NCBI GenBank assembly: GCA_009835005.1
Contig: WTFG01000001.1
Location: 310,001 to 374,000, forward strand
From: Flavobacteriaceae bacterium Ap0902
GTDB taxonomy: Bacteria; Bacteroidota; Bacteroidia; Flavobacteriales; Weeksellaceae
DNA length: 64,000 nt
Direction of reading: 5' to 3'
Part shown: positions 25,581 to 34,996 of the stretch, piece by piece
Layout: every line of letters begins with the position of its first letter
Numbering within the stretch: the stretch's first letter is position 1
Notes under the pieces: model-generated
Seen by the model: only the letters and a program-made list of their open reading frames with translations
Told to the model about the DNA's origin: nothing
Database searches by the model: none
Made by a program: the position numbers and the translations under genes

Positions 25581-26209
25581 GCCTCATAATCCAGTACCCA
25601 AACCAAATAATGCTTGCCTATCATTTTATGGTAGGCATAATATTTTCTGCTAGAACTTTCATCTGAAATCCAGCAAACTATATTTTTATTATCTTGAATG
25701 TTAAAGGGTTCTACCCGATAATGGTGCAAGAAATTCCATAGGTTGCCACCATTTAATTTGTATAGGCCTTCTTTGATTCCCCATATAATATGCAAATATT
25801 CTGGATAATGCATATCCTTGGGTATCCAAGCATCCTCATCTTTTCTGATAAATTTTCTGGCTACATTGCGTATCTTCTTGTCCCGCTTTTTCTCTATATC
25901 TATTCCTAAAAGAAAACTACTCACCCCCACCGATACCAAATGATAAGAATGGGTGATAGACAAATGCTTATCAATGTTTAAATAGGGTTTACCCCTTTCA
26001 TCATAATGTACGTCCAAATCGAAATTCAGTTTTTTTAAACAAGCACGTAGTCCCAAATATTCCATGCGTTGTTTTTGAGGCATTTTTTGGCATTTTTTTG
26101 TGCGCTCTGGGGTCAAAGAGACATGTTCAAGCAACTCATCCTCAGTCTCTGTCACATGCCAAGTCACAATCTCTGTAAAAGCATCATTTATATAATCAAT
26201 TATGGGCAT
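25577..26209 (-). CDS. 4'-phosphopantetheinyl transferase (Sfp-type superfamily)
   Basis: This 210-residue protein has the two signature motifs of the family: G-I-D-I-E-K-K-R-D (Mg2+ and CoA binding, near residue 103) and W-G-I-K-E-G-L-Y-K (near 150). An earlier S-I-T-H-S-Y-H stretch matches the S-x-S/T-H segment that contacts CoA. It transfers phosphopantetheine from CoA to a carrier-protein serine; whether the partner is the fatty acid ACP or a secondary carrier is not visible. It is convergent with the DinB gene, and purC lies 128 bp upstream in the same direction behind a terminator. Confidence 0.9.
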   Translation of the reverse strand: MPIIDYINDAFTEIVTWHVTETEDELLEHVSLTPERTKKCQKMPQKQRMEYLGLRACLKKLNFDLDVHYDERGKPYLNIDKHLSITHSYHLVSVGVSSFLLGIDIEKKRDKKIRNVARKFIRKDEDAWIPKDMHYPEYLHIIWGIKEGLYKLNGGNLWNFLHHYRVEPFNIQDNKNIVCWISDESSSRKYYAYHKMIGKHYLVWVLDYEA

Positions 26210-26272
26210 CGGCTAAAAGTAATATTTAGATAAAATAATTGCAATAATAAATCCAAGTTAATCAAATAAAAG

Positions 26273-26320
26273 AAGCAGAAATCATTCCCTAAGAAATAAT
26301 CTCTGCTTTTATAAATATAA
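26273..26320 (-). terminator. Probable terminator after purC
   Basis: AAGCAGA (26273-26279) and TCTGCTT (26302-26308) form a 7-bp stem with a partly paired interior. On the minus strand a T-rich tract (CTTTTATTTG) follows. The stem is imperfect. Confidence 0.5.
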
Positions 26321-26337
26321 ATAAATCTCAGGTTTAA

Positions 26338-27057
26338 TTACTTACCTAAGACTTTTCTTAATCTATTATAAACCTCGTGGTACGCTTCTGTTTCGCCACC
26401 AAGATCTCTACGGAATCTGTCTTTATCTAATTTTTCTCCCGTTTCTTTGTCCCATAATCTGCAAGTATCAGGTGAAATTTCATCTGCTAAAATAATATCT
26501 CCGTCTGTAGTTCTACCCAATTCTATCTTAAAATCTGCTAGAATTAATCCCGCTTTATCAAATAATTCAATCAATAAATCATTGATGTCCGCAGTCAATT
26601 CATACATATCTATCAACTCATCATAAGTCGCAGCCTTTAATAGAACCGCATGATCATCATTGATTAGTGGATCCCCCAAATCGTCTCTCTTATAGCAAAG
26701 ATCAAAAACAGTATTCTCACATTTTTCACCTTCTTCTAGTCCAAGACGTTTGGCCATACTGCCAGCCACGTAATTTCTTACCACAAATTCTAACGGTATA
26801 ATCTCCACTTTCTCTACTAATTGCTCTAATTCACTTAGTTTTTCTATGAAATGCGTAGGAATCTCATTTTCTTCTAAATATTCAAAGATAAGGGTCGTGA
26901 TAGCGTTATTCATCGCCCCTTTATCCTTAAAAGTTCCTTTTTTCTCTGCGTTAAAGGCTGTGGCATCATCCTTAAAATATACGACTACTTGATTGGGATT
27001 ATCTGTAGCGTAAATTTTTTTGGCTTTACCTTCGTATAACTGTTCTTTCTTTTCCAT
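26338..27057 (-). CDS. purC: SAICAR synthase
   Basis: This 239-residue enzyme converts CAIR + aspartate + ATP to SAICAR in purine biosynthesis. Typical motifs are [12 protein letters not shown] at the N-terminus, [30 protein letters not shown] and [11 protein letters not shown]. Length is normal for the single-domain bacterial form. It is read alone, between the TonB receptor gene upstream and the phosphopantetheinyl transferase gene downstream. A TAAATTTG box at 27120-27127 on the minus strand may start it. Confidence 0.97.
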   Translation of the reverse strand: MEKKEQLYEGKAKKIYATDNPNQVVVYFKDDATAFNAEKKGTFKDKGAMNNAITTLIFEYLEENEIPTHFIEKLSELEQLVEKVEIIPLEFVVRNYVAGSMAKRLGLEEGEKCENTVFDLCYKRDDLGDPLINDDHAVLLKAATYDELIDMYELTADINDLLIELFDKAGLILADFKIELGRTTDGDIILADEISPDTCRLWDKETGEKLDKDRFRRDLGGETEAYHEVYNRLRKVLGK

Positions 27058-27152
27058 GTTTTATTGCTTAGGTTTTATCAAGTCAAACGCATGAATTATT
27101 AGACTTAAATAATGTTCCTCAAATTTAATTAATATATGGCAGAAATACTATA

Positions 27153-28958
27153 TTAAAACTTAAAGTTATAAGTTGCCCCTGCACTAAACCAAAAACCAGG
27201 CATTTCTACTAAACTAGATTCTGTATATGTTGTATCTAAAATATTGTTAATGGATGTAAATACAGACCAATTGCTATGCGTATAGTTCAATTTTGCATCC
27301 AATAGGCTATAATTATCCATCGTCACTCTGTCCAAGTAGCGGTAAGAAATCATAGTAGTCAATTCAGGCGTCAATCTATTCTCTAAACTTACGACCACTT
27401 GATTTTTTAAATTTTCTAAAGCATATTTAGAAAAGTTGTAATTCGTATTCTCAAAAGATTTGTCTAGATATGTGTAGCCTAACGCAAAGGATTTCATAAA
27501 GCCAACGAAGTCTTTCTTTACATTTATTTCAATCCCTTTGGTTTCTACTTGCGCATTGTTGAAGGCTCTCCATACATCATTTTCATCATTTTTCACCCAA
27601 TCAATCGCATCATCTGCATCTCTATAAAAAGCACTGATTTGTGCAAGAAATCCTGGCTGAGCAAACTTATAACCAATCTCATAAGATTTTGCACTTTCTG
27701 GTTTTAAATCAGCGTTTCCTACTTCTGTTCTACTATTATAAAAAAGTTCTGTGTAAGAGGGTTCTCTGTGTACTTTAGAGGCATTTCCATATAATTTATG
27801 TTGCGCATTGATATGATATCCAATCTCTAAACTTGGATAAAAGAAATCTCCTGTATTAGAAAAATCCGCCCAACTTATGCCAGGAACAATATTTAATTTA
27901 CCATCGGCTAAAATAAAATGATGCTCAGCAAAAACAGAAAGAATATCCCTATCTCTACTTCCCAGGTTGTTACTACGCAACATTTCTTTTCTATAATCGG
28001 CTCCAAAACTTGTAACCCCCAAATTATGTTGAATACTGGTACTTAATTCTGCCCCTAGGTTATTCCCAATGTGCATGTTTCTATAAACCCCTGGTTTATC
28101 TTTGATCAATATGTACTTGTCTTGTGCTCTAGTCCAGTATGTTTTGGCTTGAATTCCCCAATGATTGATTTTTTGATTTAAACCAATACTCACGATGGAG
28201 TTTTGCGTCTCTTCGTATTGTTCTGTAAACTTAGGTGACGCATAAAAACCATTTGCCCCGAATTTTTTCTCTCCAAAACCTGCCTGAAACTTGATTTCAC
28301 CATTTTCTAAACCATAAGAATTTTGGTAAAACATATTCTTTTTGGTGTAATCTGTGTTATGTCGGTAACCATCAGAGGCGCCATAACTTGCATTCACGCC
28401 ATGTTTTAATTTTCCCTTTCCTACATTCATCCCTACATTGGCTTGGTAAGTTCCAAAACTGCCCCCTGTGATATTAATATGTCCGCTATTTTCAGCATCT
28501 ATCTTCGTTACAACGTTGATAACCCCTGCATACGCGTTGGCACCGTACTTGGTGGCAGAAGGCCCTTTGATTATTTCTATGCGCTCTACGGTAGTTAAAT
28601 TAAAAGGAAGGCTCCATAGGTTGTGAGCTGTTTGTGGGTTGGTTACCCTAACGCCATTAATCAATAGTAAAACTTGCTCAAAACTACCTCCACGGATAGA
28701 GATATCACTTTGCATCCCATCGATTCCTCTTCTGCGTAAATCAATTCCCGTATGGTAAGCGATAGCCTCTTCTATGCTTTGGATAGGTGTGGATTGTAGG
28801 TTTTCTTTGCTAATAACGATGTAACTTTCATTTACTTTGTTAGATGCCATGGGATAAACACGCCCAGAAGTCACCAAACTATCTAGTGCTACATGCTCTT
28901 GTGCCTCCGAGAAAGAGAGACCCGCCAAGATTGCAAATATTAAAAATTTTCCTTTCAT
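27153..28958 (-). CDS. TonB-dependent outer-membrane receptor (BtuB-like)
   Basis: This 601-residue protein has a signal peptide (M-K-G-K-F-L-I-F-A-I-L-A-G-L-S-F-S-E-A-Q), then a TonB-box-like start and a plug domain (about 50-165) with I-E-E-A-I-A-Y-H-T-G-I-D-L-R-R-R, D-I-S-I-R-G-G-S-F-E-Q-V-L-L-L-I-N-G, and I-E-I-I-K-G-P-S-A-T-K-Y-G. A 22-strand barrel ends in a terminal aromatic (Y-N-F-K-F). It imports a chelate or cofactor through the outer membrane using TonB energy. The sequence most resembles vitamin-B12-type receptors of Bacteroidota, but no cobalamin riboswitch is seen upstream, so the substrate is open. Confidence 0.9.
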   Translation of the reverse strand: MKGKFLIFAILAGLSFSEAQEHVALDSLVTSGRVYPMASNKVNESYIVISKENLQSTPIQSIEEAIAYHTGIDLRRRGIDGMQSDISIRGGSFEQVLLLINGVRVTNPQTAHNLWSLPFNLTTVERIEIIKGPSATKYGANAYAGVINVVTKIDAENSGHINITGGSFGTYQANVGMNVGKGKLKHGVNASYGASDGYRHNTDYTKKNMFYQNSYGLENGEIKFQAGFGEKKFGANGFYASPKFTEQYEETQNSIVSIGLNQKINHWGIQAKTYWTRAQDKYILIKDKPGVYRNMHIGNNLGAELSTSIQHNLGVTSFGADYRKEMLRSNNLGSRDRDILSVFAEHHFILADGKLNIVPGISWADFSNTGDFFYPSLEIGYHINAQHKLYGNASKVHREPSYTELFYNSRTEVGNADLKPESAKSYEIGYKFAQPGFLAQISAFYRDADDAIDWVKNDENDVWRAFNNAQVETKGIEINVKKDFVGFMKSFALGYTYLDKSFENTNYNFSKYALENLKNQVVVSLENRLTPELTTMISYRYLDRVTMDNYSLLDAKLNYTHSNWSVFTSINNILDTTYTESSLVEMPGFWFSAGATYNFKF

Positions 28959-28971
28959 AAGATGTAATTTT

Positions 28972-28979
28972 CAAAAATA
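28972..28979 (-). promoter_or_regulatory. -7 box (TATTTTTG) for the TonB receptor gene
   Basis: On the minus strand TATTTTTG lies 13 bp before the ATG at 28958. A TTTC at 28996-28999 is the nearest -33 candidate with a 16-bp spacer. Confidence 0.45.
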
Positions 28980-29094
28980 AAGTGTTAAATATAGGGAAAC
29001 ATTTATTGAAAATGCATCATAAGCCAATTATAAATAGATAAAATATGTTATTTATGTATAGAATAATATATTTAGCTTTTTAAATTAAACAGAA

Positions 29095-29132
29095 AAAGCC
29101 TTCCATTTTGATGTTTCAAAATGGAAGGCTTT
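29095..29132 (-). terminator. Strong terminator after purL
   Basis: A 16-bp perfect stem (29095-29110 pairing with 29117-29132) has a 6-nt loop. A T run follows on the minus strand, 21 bp past the purL stop. Confidence 0.92.
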
Positions 29133-29152
29133 AAATTTCAATTAAAGTTTAT

Positions 29153-32100
29153 TTAATCTTTAAAATACTTCACGCCATTGCTGAATATGTCCATAAAGAT
29201 AGCATCTGGAATGTTCGTAAGTAATCCCGCTCTATAGCGTTCTGGATGCCCCATTCTGCCATAAATTCTGCCTGTTTTGTCTGTGATTCCCTCTATACCC
29301 ATTTGCGCTCCGTTGGGATTGAATGGCATATCAAGCGCTACTTTGCCTAGATGATCCACGTATTGCGTAGCAATTTGCCCATGATCCATTAATTGTTTCA
29401 TCATCTGCTTATTGGCTACAAATCTACCTTCCCCATGAGAAATTGGAATTCTATAGACTTCATTTTTCATGCCTTTGAGCCATGGGGAATGGTCGTTTGT
29501 CACTTTTACGTCTACCATCTGGGAAATATGTCTACCGATTTTATTATGCGCTAGGGTAGGAGAAGATTCATCTAAATCACGAATTTCGCCATAAGGCACA
29601 AGTCCAGATTTAATCAATGCTTGGAACCCGTTACAAATTCCCAGAACCAAACCACCTCTGGCTATTAATTGATGCACAGCCTCTTTGATTCGTTCATTTT
29701 TGAGTACAGAAACCATGAATTTAGCAGAACCATCTGGTTCATCTCCTGCAGAGAAACCACCAGAAAGCATCATGATTTGGCTATTGTTTAATTCCGCTAC
29801 ATATTTATCAATCGATTGCTCTAAATAGTTTGGATTTAAATTATTAAAAACAAAAGAAGAAACTTCTGCCCCAGATTCTTCAAATACTTTTTGTGATTCA
29901 TATTCACAGTTGGTACCAGAGAAGATTGGTAAAACTACTTTAGGTTTTTCTGCTTTCAAGATAGAAACGCCGTGTTTATGCTCATGAGCAATCGTAGCAG
30001 ATATTTCACTTCTTGCAGCATCTTGTGCTTCATCTCCAAATTGTGTTGGGAATAATTCTTCAAAAGTGCTCAGCCATGTATGGATTAACTCATCAATATC
30101 AAAAGACTCGTCATTAATCACTAATTGGTCTCCAAAACTAACTTGTCCAATTTTTGTAAACTCATCTAGTTCCTTTGTAGTTTCTAATACCAAACTACCC
30201 ATCATAGGCGTCAGCAAATCATATTTGGTTTTGATTTCTGCACCCAGTTCATTACCAAAACTCATTTGTGCCAAGGCAACTGCTAATCCACCATCTTTGA
30301 TGAGTTGGGCAGAAACTACTTTACCATCTTTAATATATTCATAGATTTTGCTATAAGCCGATTTCAATTGTTCATAATTCGGCATTCCATTGGCCTGTGG
30401 CTCATGATGGAAAACTTGTACAAAATGCCCAGATCTTTTAAATTCAGGGGATATGATATGGTCTATATGCCCAGGAGCAGCAGCAAAGGAAATCAAAGTA
30501 GGCGGAACATTTAATTCTTGGTAAGTTCCAGACATAGAGTCTTTGCCTCCAATAGCGGCAATTTCAAATGCTAATTGTGCGTCCAGAGCACCTAATAAGG
30601 CTGCTAATGGTTTACCCCATTTTTGTGCTTCTGTACCTAGTCTTTCAAAATATTCTTGGAAACTTAATCTAATTTCTTTGTAATCTCCACCAGATGCTAC
30701 AATTCTAGCCACACTTTCTACTACGGCATAGGATGCAGAAAGCAAGGTGTTCTCTGAAGCCAAGTCTGGAGAAAATCCCCAACTAGCCATAGAAACGGTT
30801 TGTGAATTTCTATCTGTTACGGGCAATGTATGCACACTGGCTAATGCCGGTGTTAACTGATTTTTACCACCTAAGGGCATCAATACGGTTGTTTGCCCAA
30901 CGGTGCTATCAAATTTTTCTATCAAACCTTTTTGTCCAGCAACATTTAGTTCTTTTAAAGTAGAAAGAAAGTTTTCTCTATTGAATGTTTTTTTCTCTTT
31001 AGTCTTTGGTTTAGAGAGCACGGCAGTGGCTTCATTGCTTTTTTGAACACCAGCGGTATCCAAGAAAATTCTATCCAGATCCACTACTTTTTTACCTTTA
31101 TAATAAAACTCAACCCTATTGTGGTTAGTTACTTCTCCTACCACCACGGCAATCACATTCTCTTGATTGGCTAGTTCTATGAAATTGTCTGCATTCTCTG
31201 CAGAAACCACCACAGCCATGCGTTCTTGTGATTCTGAAATTGCAAGTTCTGTGGCATTAAGTCCTTCATATTTAACAGGAAGAACTTCTAAATTTACCTT
31301 AACACCGTCTGCAATTTCACCAATGGCTACAGAAACGCCTCCCGCACCAAAATCATTAGATTTTTTGATTAAAGTTGTCACTTCTGGTTTACGGAATAAT
31401 CGTTGGATTTTTCTTTCCTGTACGGCATCTCCTTTCTGTACCTCTGCACTCATGGTTTCTATAGCATCCAGTTGCTGAACTTTAGAAGAGCCTGTGGCCC
31501 CACCTACACCATCTCTACCTGTTTTACCTCCAAGAACAATGATTTTGTCTCCCGGGATTGGATTTTCACGAACAACCCAATCAACAGGTGCTGCTCCCAT
31601 TACAAAACCAACTTCCATTCTTTTGGCTTTATAGCCTTCATGATATAATTCTGCTACATGAGAAGTGGCTAGTCCAATTTGGTTTCCATAAGAAGAGTAT
31701 CCATTAGCCGCTTCTTTGGTGATTTTTCTTTGTGGTAATTTACCTTTTAGTGTGTTTTCAATAGGCTCTAGTGGATTGGCAGATCCAGTTACACGCATGG
31801 CCTGGTATACAAATGCTCTACCACTCAAAGGATCTCTAATAGCACCTCCAATACAAGTAGAAGCACCCCCAAAAGGTTCTATTTCCGTAGGATGATTATG
31901 AGTTTCATTTTTGAATAATAGATACCAAGGTTCTTTTTCACCATCAATTTCTGCCTCTATCTCTATAGTACAAGCATTAATCTCATCAGAAACTACCAGA
32001 TTTTCTAATTTACCATTGGCACGGAAGTACTTAGCAGCGATGGTGCCAAGATCCATTAGGGTAATTGGTTTTTCTTCTCTTCCTAATTGTCTTCTAATAT

Positions 32101-32845
32101 CTATATATTTATCAAAAATTGCTTGTAAAGTTTCTTGAAAATCACCCTCGAATTTTATATTAGTCAACTCCGTAAAGAAAGTTGTGTGTCTACAATGATC
32201 ACTCCAATAAGTATCCAGAAGTTTTAATTCTGTTTCTGTTGGATTTCTTTTTTCTAATTTAAAATATTCTTGAATAAACGCTAAATCATCTAAGCCAAAA
32301 GCAAAATTCCATGTGTCATAAAATTCTTTCAATTCATCTGCGTTTAGATCTATAAAACCCTCTACAGTCATAACCTCACTAGGCAGTGGATTTTCTGGAA
32401 TAGAAAGTTTTTCCATATCCTTTTCCCTTGCGTCTACGGTATTAATCAAGAACTTCTTGATGCTATTTACTTCTTTTAAATTTAGATTATGAAAAGCATA
32501 ATACGTGGCCGTTCTAATTTTTATGTTCTCATTCCCAGTAATTAAAGCGACAGCTTGTTCTGCAGAGTCTGCTCTTTGGTCATATTGTCCTGGCAAAAAC
32601 TCTATGGCAAGAGTATAATCAAAATTAGAAACATCGGGTGCTTCTGTATGTATTATATCCATAACTGGGTCTGCAAAAACGGTATCTTTTACCTTGTCAA
32701 ATTCTGCATCTGATAGGTTGAATATATCGTAGACTATATAGACTTTGGTATCAACATCGTTATCTACTATACGTAACTCAGAGGTTACATCCTTAGATAA
32801 ATAATCAAATTCGGGCTTTTTTTCTATAAAAATTCGGCGATTCAT
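29153..32845 (-). CDS. purL: Phosphoribosylformylglycinamidine synthase (large single-chain form)
   Basis: This 1230-residue enzyme converts FGAR + glutamine + ATP to FGAM. The order is an N-terminal PurS-like domain, a linker with L-L-D-T-Y-W-S-D-H-C-R-H-T-T-F, two AIRS-type ATP-binding repeats (N-E-T-H-N-H-P-T-E-I-E-P-F-G-G-A; G-G-A-T-G-S), and a C-terminal class I glutaminase with nucleophile C1071 (V-L-G-I-C-N-G-F-Q) and the I-S-H-G-E-G-R-F histidine. This is the fused form found in Proteobacteria and Bacteroidota, so separate purS and purQ are not expected. RNase H and ribH genes lie upstream in the same direction; a strong terminator follows. Confidence 0.97.
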   Translation of the reverse strand: MNRRIFIEKKPEFDYLSKDVTSELRIVDNDVDTKVYIVYDIFNLSDAEFDKVKDTVFADPVMDIIHTEAPDVSNFDYTLAIEFLPGQYDQRADSAEQAVALITGNENIKIRTATYYAFHNLNLKEVNSIKKFLINTVDAREKDMEKLSIPENPLPSEVMTVEGFIDLNADELKEFYDTWNFAFGLDDLAFIQEYFKLEKRNPTETELKLLDTYWSDHCRHTTFFTELTNIKFEGDFQETLQAIFDKYIDIRRQLGREEKPITLMDLGTIAAKYFRANGKLENLVVSDEINACTIEIEAEIDGEKEPWYLLFKNETHNHPTEIEPFGGASTCIGGAIRDPLSGRAFVYQAMRVTGSANPLEPIENTLKGKLPQRKITKEAANGYSSYGNQIGLATSHVAELYHEGYKAKRMEVGFVMGAAPVDWVVRENPIPGDKIIVLGGKTGRDGVGGATGSSKVQQLDAIETMSAEVQKGDAVQERKIQRLFRKPEVTTLIKKSNDFGAGGVSVAIGEIADGVKVNLEVLPVKYEGLNATELAISESQERMAVVVSAENADNFIELANQENVIAVVVGEVTNHNRVEFYYKGKKVVDLDRIFLDTAGVQKSNEATAVLSKPKTKEKKTFNRENFLSTLKELNVAGQKGLIEKFDSTVGQTTVLMPLGGKNQLTPALASVHTLPVTDRNSQTVSMASWGFSPDLASENTLLSASYAVVESVARIVASGGDYKEIRLSFQEYFERLGTEAQKWGKPLAALLGALDAQLAFEIAAIGGKDSMSGTYQELNVPPTLISFAAAPGHIDHIISPEFKRSGHFVQVFHHEPQANGMPNYEQLKSAYSKIYEYIKDGKVVSAQLIKDGGLAVALAQMSFGNELGAEIKTKYDLLTPMMGSLVLETTKELDEFTKIGQVSFGDQLVINDESFDIDELIHTWLSTFEELFPTQFGDEAQDAARSEISATIAHEHKHGVSILKAEKPKVVLPIFSGTNCEYESQKVFEESGAEVSSFVFNNLNPNYLEQSIDKYVAELNNSQIMMLSGGFSAGDEPDGSAKFMVSVLKNERIKEAVHQLIARGGLVLGICNGFQALIKSGLVPYGEIRDLDESSPTLAHNKIGRHISQMVDVKVTNDHSPWLKGMKNEVYRIPISHGEGRFVANKQMMKQLMDHGQIATQYVDHLGKVALDMPFNPNGAQMGIEGITDKTGRIYGRMGHPERYRAGLLTNIPDAIFMDIFSNGVKYFKD

Positions 32846-32945
32846 AACGTAATTTAAGGTTTCTGATATTGAAGGCTCAGATTCATGCGTAAATATAATC
32901 TAAATTAAAAGAATCAACAAGGCTGTGAATCAAGGAATATCAATA

Positions 32946-33587
32946 TTATTTTCTACCAAAATCTGCAGGGATTTCCCCCCATGCTTTGGTTTCCCATTTA
33001 AGAATAGGATTGTTATAAGAATTATTTTTAAGCCAGTTTTCTGCTCTTGCTATTAATTCAAAAGAATCCTGATTATCTGCATTCTGTTTTAACTTGGTGC
33101 GGGCTTTTTTAGCCTTTACCCAACTCATTGCAATTCTACTATCGGTATAAATTGGGCGATTGTCTTGGTGTTTTTTTAAAAAAGAAATAGCATGTACAAG
33201 GGCTAAAAATTCGCCTATATTGTTGGTAGAGTTGAGCATAGGCCCCCTATGAAAATAGCGTTTCCCCGTTTTAGCGTCTACACCTTGATATTCCATTTTG
33301 CCAGGATTACCACTTGCTGCGGCGTCTACTGCTAAAGATGGATAAATAGGTTTTCCAAACTTGGCAATTTCTTCTGGTGTAAGTTTTGGCTTTTTAGAAG
33401 TCGTAATTTTACCTTTATACTGATCATAAGATTCGGTGAAGGCTTTCTCTGCTAATTTTAGATCATCAAATGATTTATATTGGGCACCAGAAAACTGTTC
33501 TATTTGCTTTTTGCATTCTTTCCAGTTGTTATAAATACCTGGTTTTCTGCCCTTCCAAACGACATAGTATTTCTGCTTTTTGGCCAT
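32946..33587 (-). CDS. rnhA: Ribonuclease H with viroplasmin (caulimovirus VI-like) domain
   Basis: In this 213-residue protein, residues 1-55 form a hybrid-binding viroplasmin domain (K-Y-Y-V-V-W-K-G-R-K-P-G-I-Y, W-K-E-C-K-K-Q-I-E-Q-F, A-Q-Y-K-S-F). After a basic linker comes an RNase HI core with A-V-D-A-A-A-S-G-N-P-G (first Asp), N-I-G-E-F-L-A-L-V-H-A (Glu), I-Y-T-D-S-R-I-A-M-S-W-V (second Asp) and a final P-A-D-F-G-R-K Asp. This resembles RNase H1 of the viroplasmin-containing type, which cuts RNA in RNA-DNA hybrids. The signature Y-T-D-G-S start is altered to A-V-D-A-A, usual for this subgroup. It follows ribH by 9 bp. Confidence 0.9.
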   Translation of the reverse strand: MAKKQKYYVVWKGRKPGIYNNWKECKKQIEQFSGAQYKSFDDLKLAEKAFTESYDQYKGKITTSKKPKLTPEEIAKFGKPIYPSLAVDAAASGNPGKMEYQGVDAKTGKRYFHRGPMLNSTNNIGEFLALVHAISFLKKHQDNRPIYTDSRIAMSWVKAKKARTKLKQNADNQDSFELIARAENWLKNNSYNNPILKWETKAWGEIPADFGRK

Positions 33588-33596
33588 GGCATTAGG

Positions 33597-34124
33597 TTAG
33601 TTTAAAGAAGGAAAATCGTCTGAAAGGCTATCATCTTCTCCCAATGCCGCATTTAAACTCGCCATTTGTACGGCAGCAACAGCTGCTTCTACTCCTTTAT
33701 TTCCATGTTTTCCTCCCGCTCTATCCAAGGCTTGCTGCTCATTATCATCTGTCAAAACACAAAAGATGACAGGAGTGTCGTATTCTATGTTAAGGTCTTT
33801 TATTCCATGAGTTACGCCTTGACATACATAGTCAAAATGGGCGGTTTCTCCTCTTATTACTGAGCCAATAACAATTACAGCATCTACATATTGCTCGCAC
33901 ATTAATTTGCCACCAAAAACCAACTCGAAACTACCTGGGACATTCGCAGTAATGATATTACTTTCATCTGCACCTAAATCCAGAAGCGTTTCTATAGCCC
34001 CGTCTCTTAGTGCGTAGGTGATATGATTGTTCCATTCAGAAACCACAATGCCAAACACATAAGGTTCGGCACTTGGTAGGTTGTCTTTATCGTAAGCAGA
34101 TAGATTTTTATTTTCTGTAGCCAT
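33597..34124 (-). CDS. ribH: 6,7-dimethyl-8-ribityllumazine synthase
   Basis: This 175-residue protein is slightly longer than usual at the C-terminus (acidic D-D-S-L-S-D-D-F-P-S tail). Hallmarks are G-I-V-V-S-E-W-N-N near the N-terminus, V-P-G-S-F-E-L-V-F-G, G-S-V-I-R-G-E-T-A-H-F-D-Y-V-C with catalytic His, P-V-I-F-C-V-L-T-D and G-N-K-G-V-E-A-A. It catalyses the penultimate step of riboflavin biosynthesis as a large oligomer in the cytoplasm. It lies 1 bp after the YfgM-like gene and 9 bp before rnhA, so these are one operon. No other rib gene is nearby. Confidence 0.96.
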   Translation of the reverse strand: MATENKNLSAYDKDNLPSAEPYVFGIVVSEWNNHITYALRDGAIETLLDLGADESNIITANVPGSFELVFGGKLMCEQYVDAVIVIGSVIRGETAHFDYVCQGVTHGIKDLNIEYDTPVIFCVLTDDNEQQALDRAGGKHGNKGVEAAVAAVQMASLNAALGEDDSLSDDFPSLN

Positions 34125-34125
34125 C

Positions 34126-34830
34126 TTATTTAGAAGCGTATGTTAGCATTTCCTTCAATTTGGTGATTTCACTATTGGTATCATCCTCTGGGTGATCATT
34201 CAAATATTGATTTATCACTTTTAATCCTCCATCAAAGTTTTGTAAATCATAAGCAAGCACTGCTGCTTTTTGAGCATAGATTTCTTGGATGACCTTCAAT
34301 TTTGTGTCATTGACAGCAGAAGTATAAGCATTCAAGCCTTTCTCTTTATTGCCTAATTGAACCAAAATATCTCCTTTTATACCACTTTTCATAGCCTTCA
34401 TCATTTCTTCTTTGGCAGAGAATGATTCAATTCTATCTAATGCTTCTTGGTAATTGCCAGTCTCATACAAAGCGATAGCAGATTTAAATTTAGCAATATT
34501 GGCTACATCAGATCCATTATACTCTTCTATAATTTGATTATATCCCATATACGCTCCAGGGCTTCCGTTTAATGCTAGATTCATAGAATCATTGTTAAAC
34601 ATTTGATCTGCGGTAACAACTTCTTTTTGCGCATTGATGTTCTTAGGCTCTTGTACAAATTTTAGATAAGCAAAATAAGCCAATGCACCTAAAACTAACA
34701 CACCAAATATGATCCCTAAAACCTTGGCGTTTTTTTCTAAAAAATGTTCAGATTGTTGTGCCGTATTTTCTAATGATTCGAAAACCTCTTCTGTTGCGTA
34801 TTTCTTTTCTTCTTGTTTCTTTTTAGACAT
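34126..34830 (-). CDS. YfgM-like TPR membrane protein
   Basis: This 234-residue protein has an N-terminal charged cytoplasmic segment, one membrane helix near residue 40 (V-L-G-I-I-F-G-V-L-V-L-G-A-L-A-Y-F-A-Y), and a C-terminal tetratricopeptide-type helical region (A-I-A-L-Y-E-T-G-N-Y-Q-E-A-L-D-R-I, G-N-K-E-K-G-L-N-A-Y, D-L-Q-N-F-D-G-G-L-K-V-I-N-Q-Y-L). YfgM relatives act at the Sec translocon as periplasmic chaperone adaptors. It heads the ribH-rnhA operon; a TAATTTTG box lies at 34855-34862 on the minus strand. Confidence 0.83.
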   Translation of the reverse strand: MSKKKQEEKKYATEEVFESLENTAQQSEHFLEKNAKVLGIIFGVLVLGALAYFAYLKFVQEPKNINAQKEVVTADQMFNNDSMNLALNGSPGAYMGYNQIIEEYNGSDVANIAKFKSAIALYETGNYQEALDRIESFSAKEEMMKAMKSGIKGDILVQLGNKEKGLNAYTSAVNDTKLKVIQEIYAQKAAVLAYDLQNFDGGLKVINQYLNDHPEDDTNSEITKLKEMLTYASK

Positions 34831-34854
34831 CTTTCCTATGTTATATCAGGATTG

Positions 34855-34862
34855 CAAAATTA
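34855..34862 (-). promoter_or_regulatory. -7 box (TAATTTTG) for the YfgM-like/ribH operon
   Basis: TAnnTTTG is present on the minus strand 24 bp before the ATG at 34830. No well-placed -33 TTG was found. Confidence 0.45.
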
Positions 34863-34937
34863 CAAAAAATCCTATCATATAAAATTTTTTATAAATGATT
34901 CTAGAAAATTTTGAATATAAGTGAGTTAAAATAAATC

Positions 34938-34972
34938 AAACAGTCGCTAATATCCTAGATTAGCGACTGTTT
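34938..34972 (-). terminator. Terminator closing the glp operon
   Basis: A 14-bp perfect stem (34938-34951 with 34959-34972) has a 7-nt loop. It lies just past the stop of the last glp-operon gene, with a T-rich tract on the minus strand. Confidence 0.9.
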
Positions 34973-34996
34973 TAAAAATCAATAATTATCTAATAA

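Noticed and set aside
28959-29094. Cobalamin riboswitch upstream of the BtuB-like receptor
   Set aside because: The 5' region is short and AT-rich, and no B12-box-like conserved block is visible.
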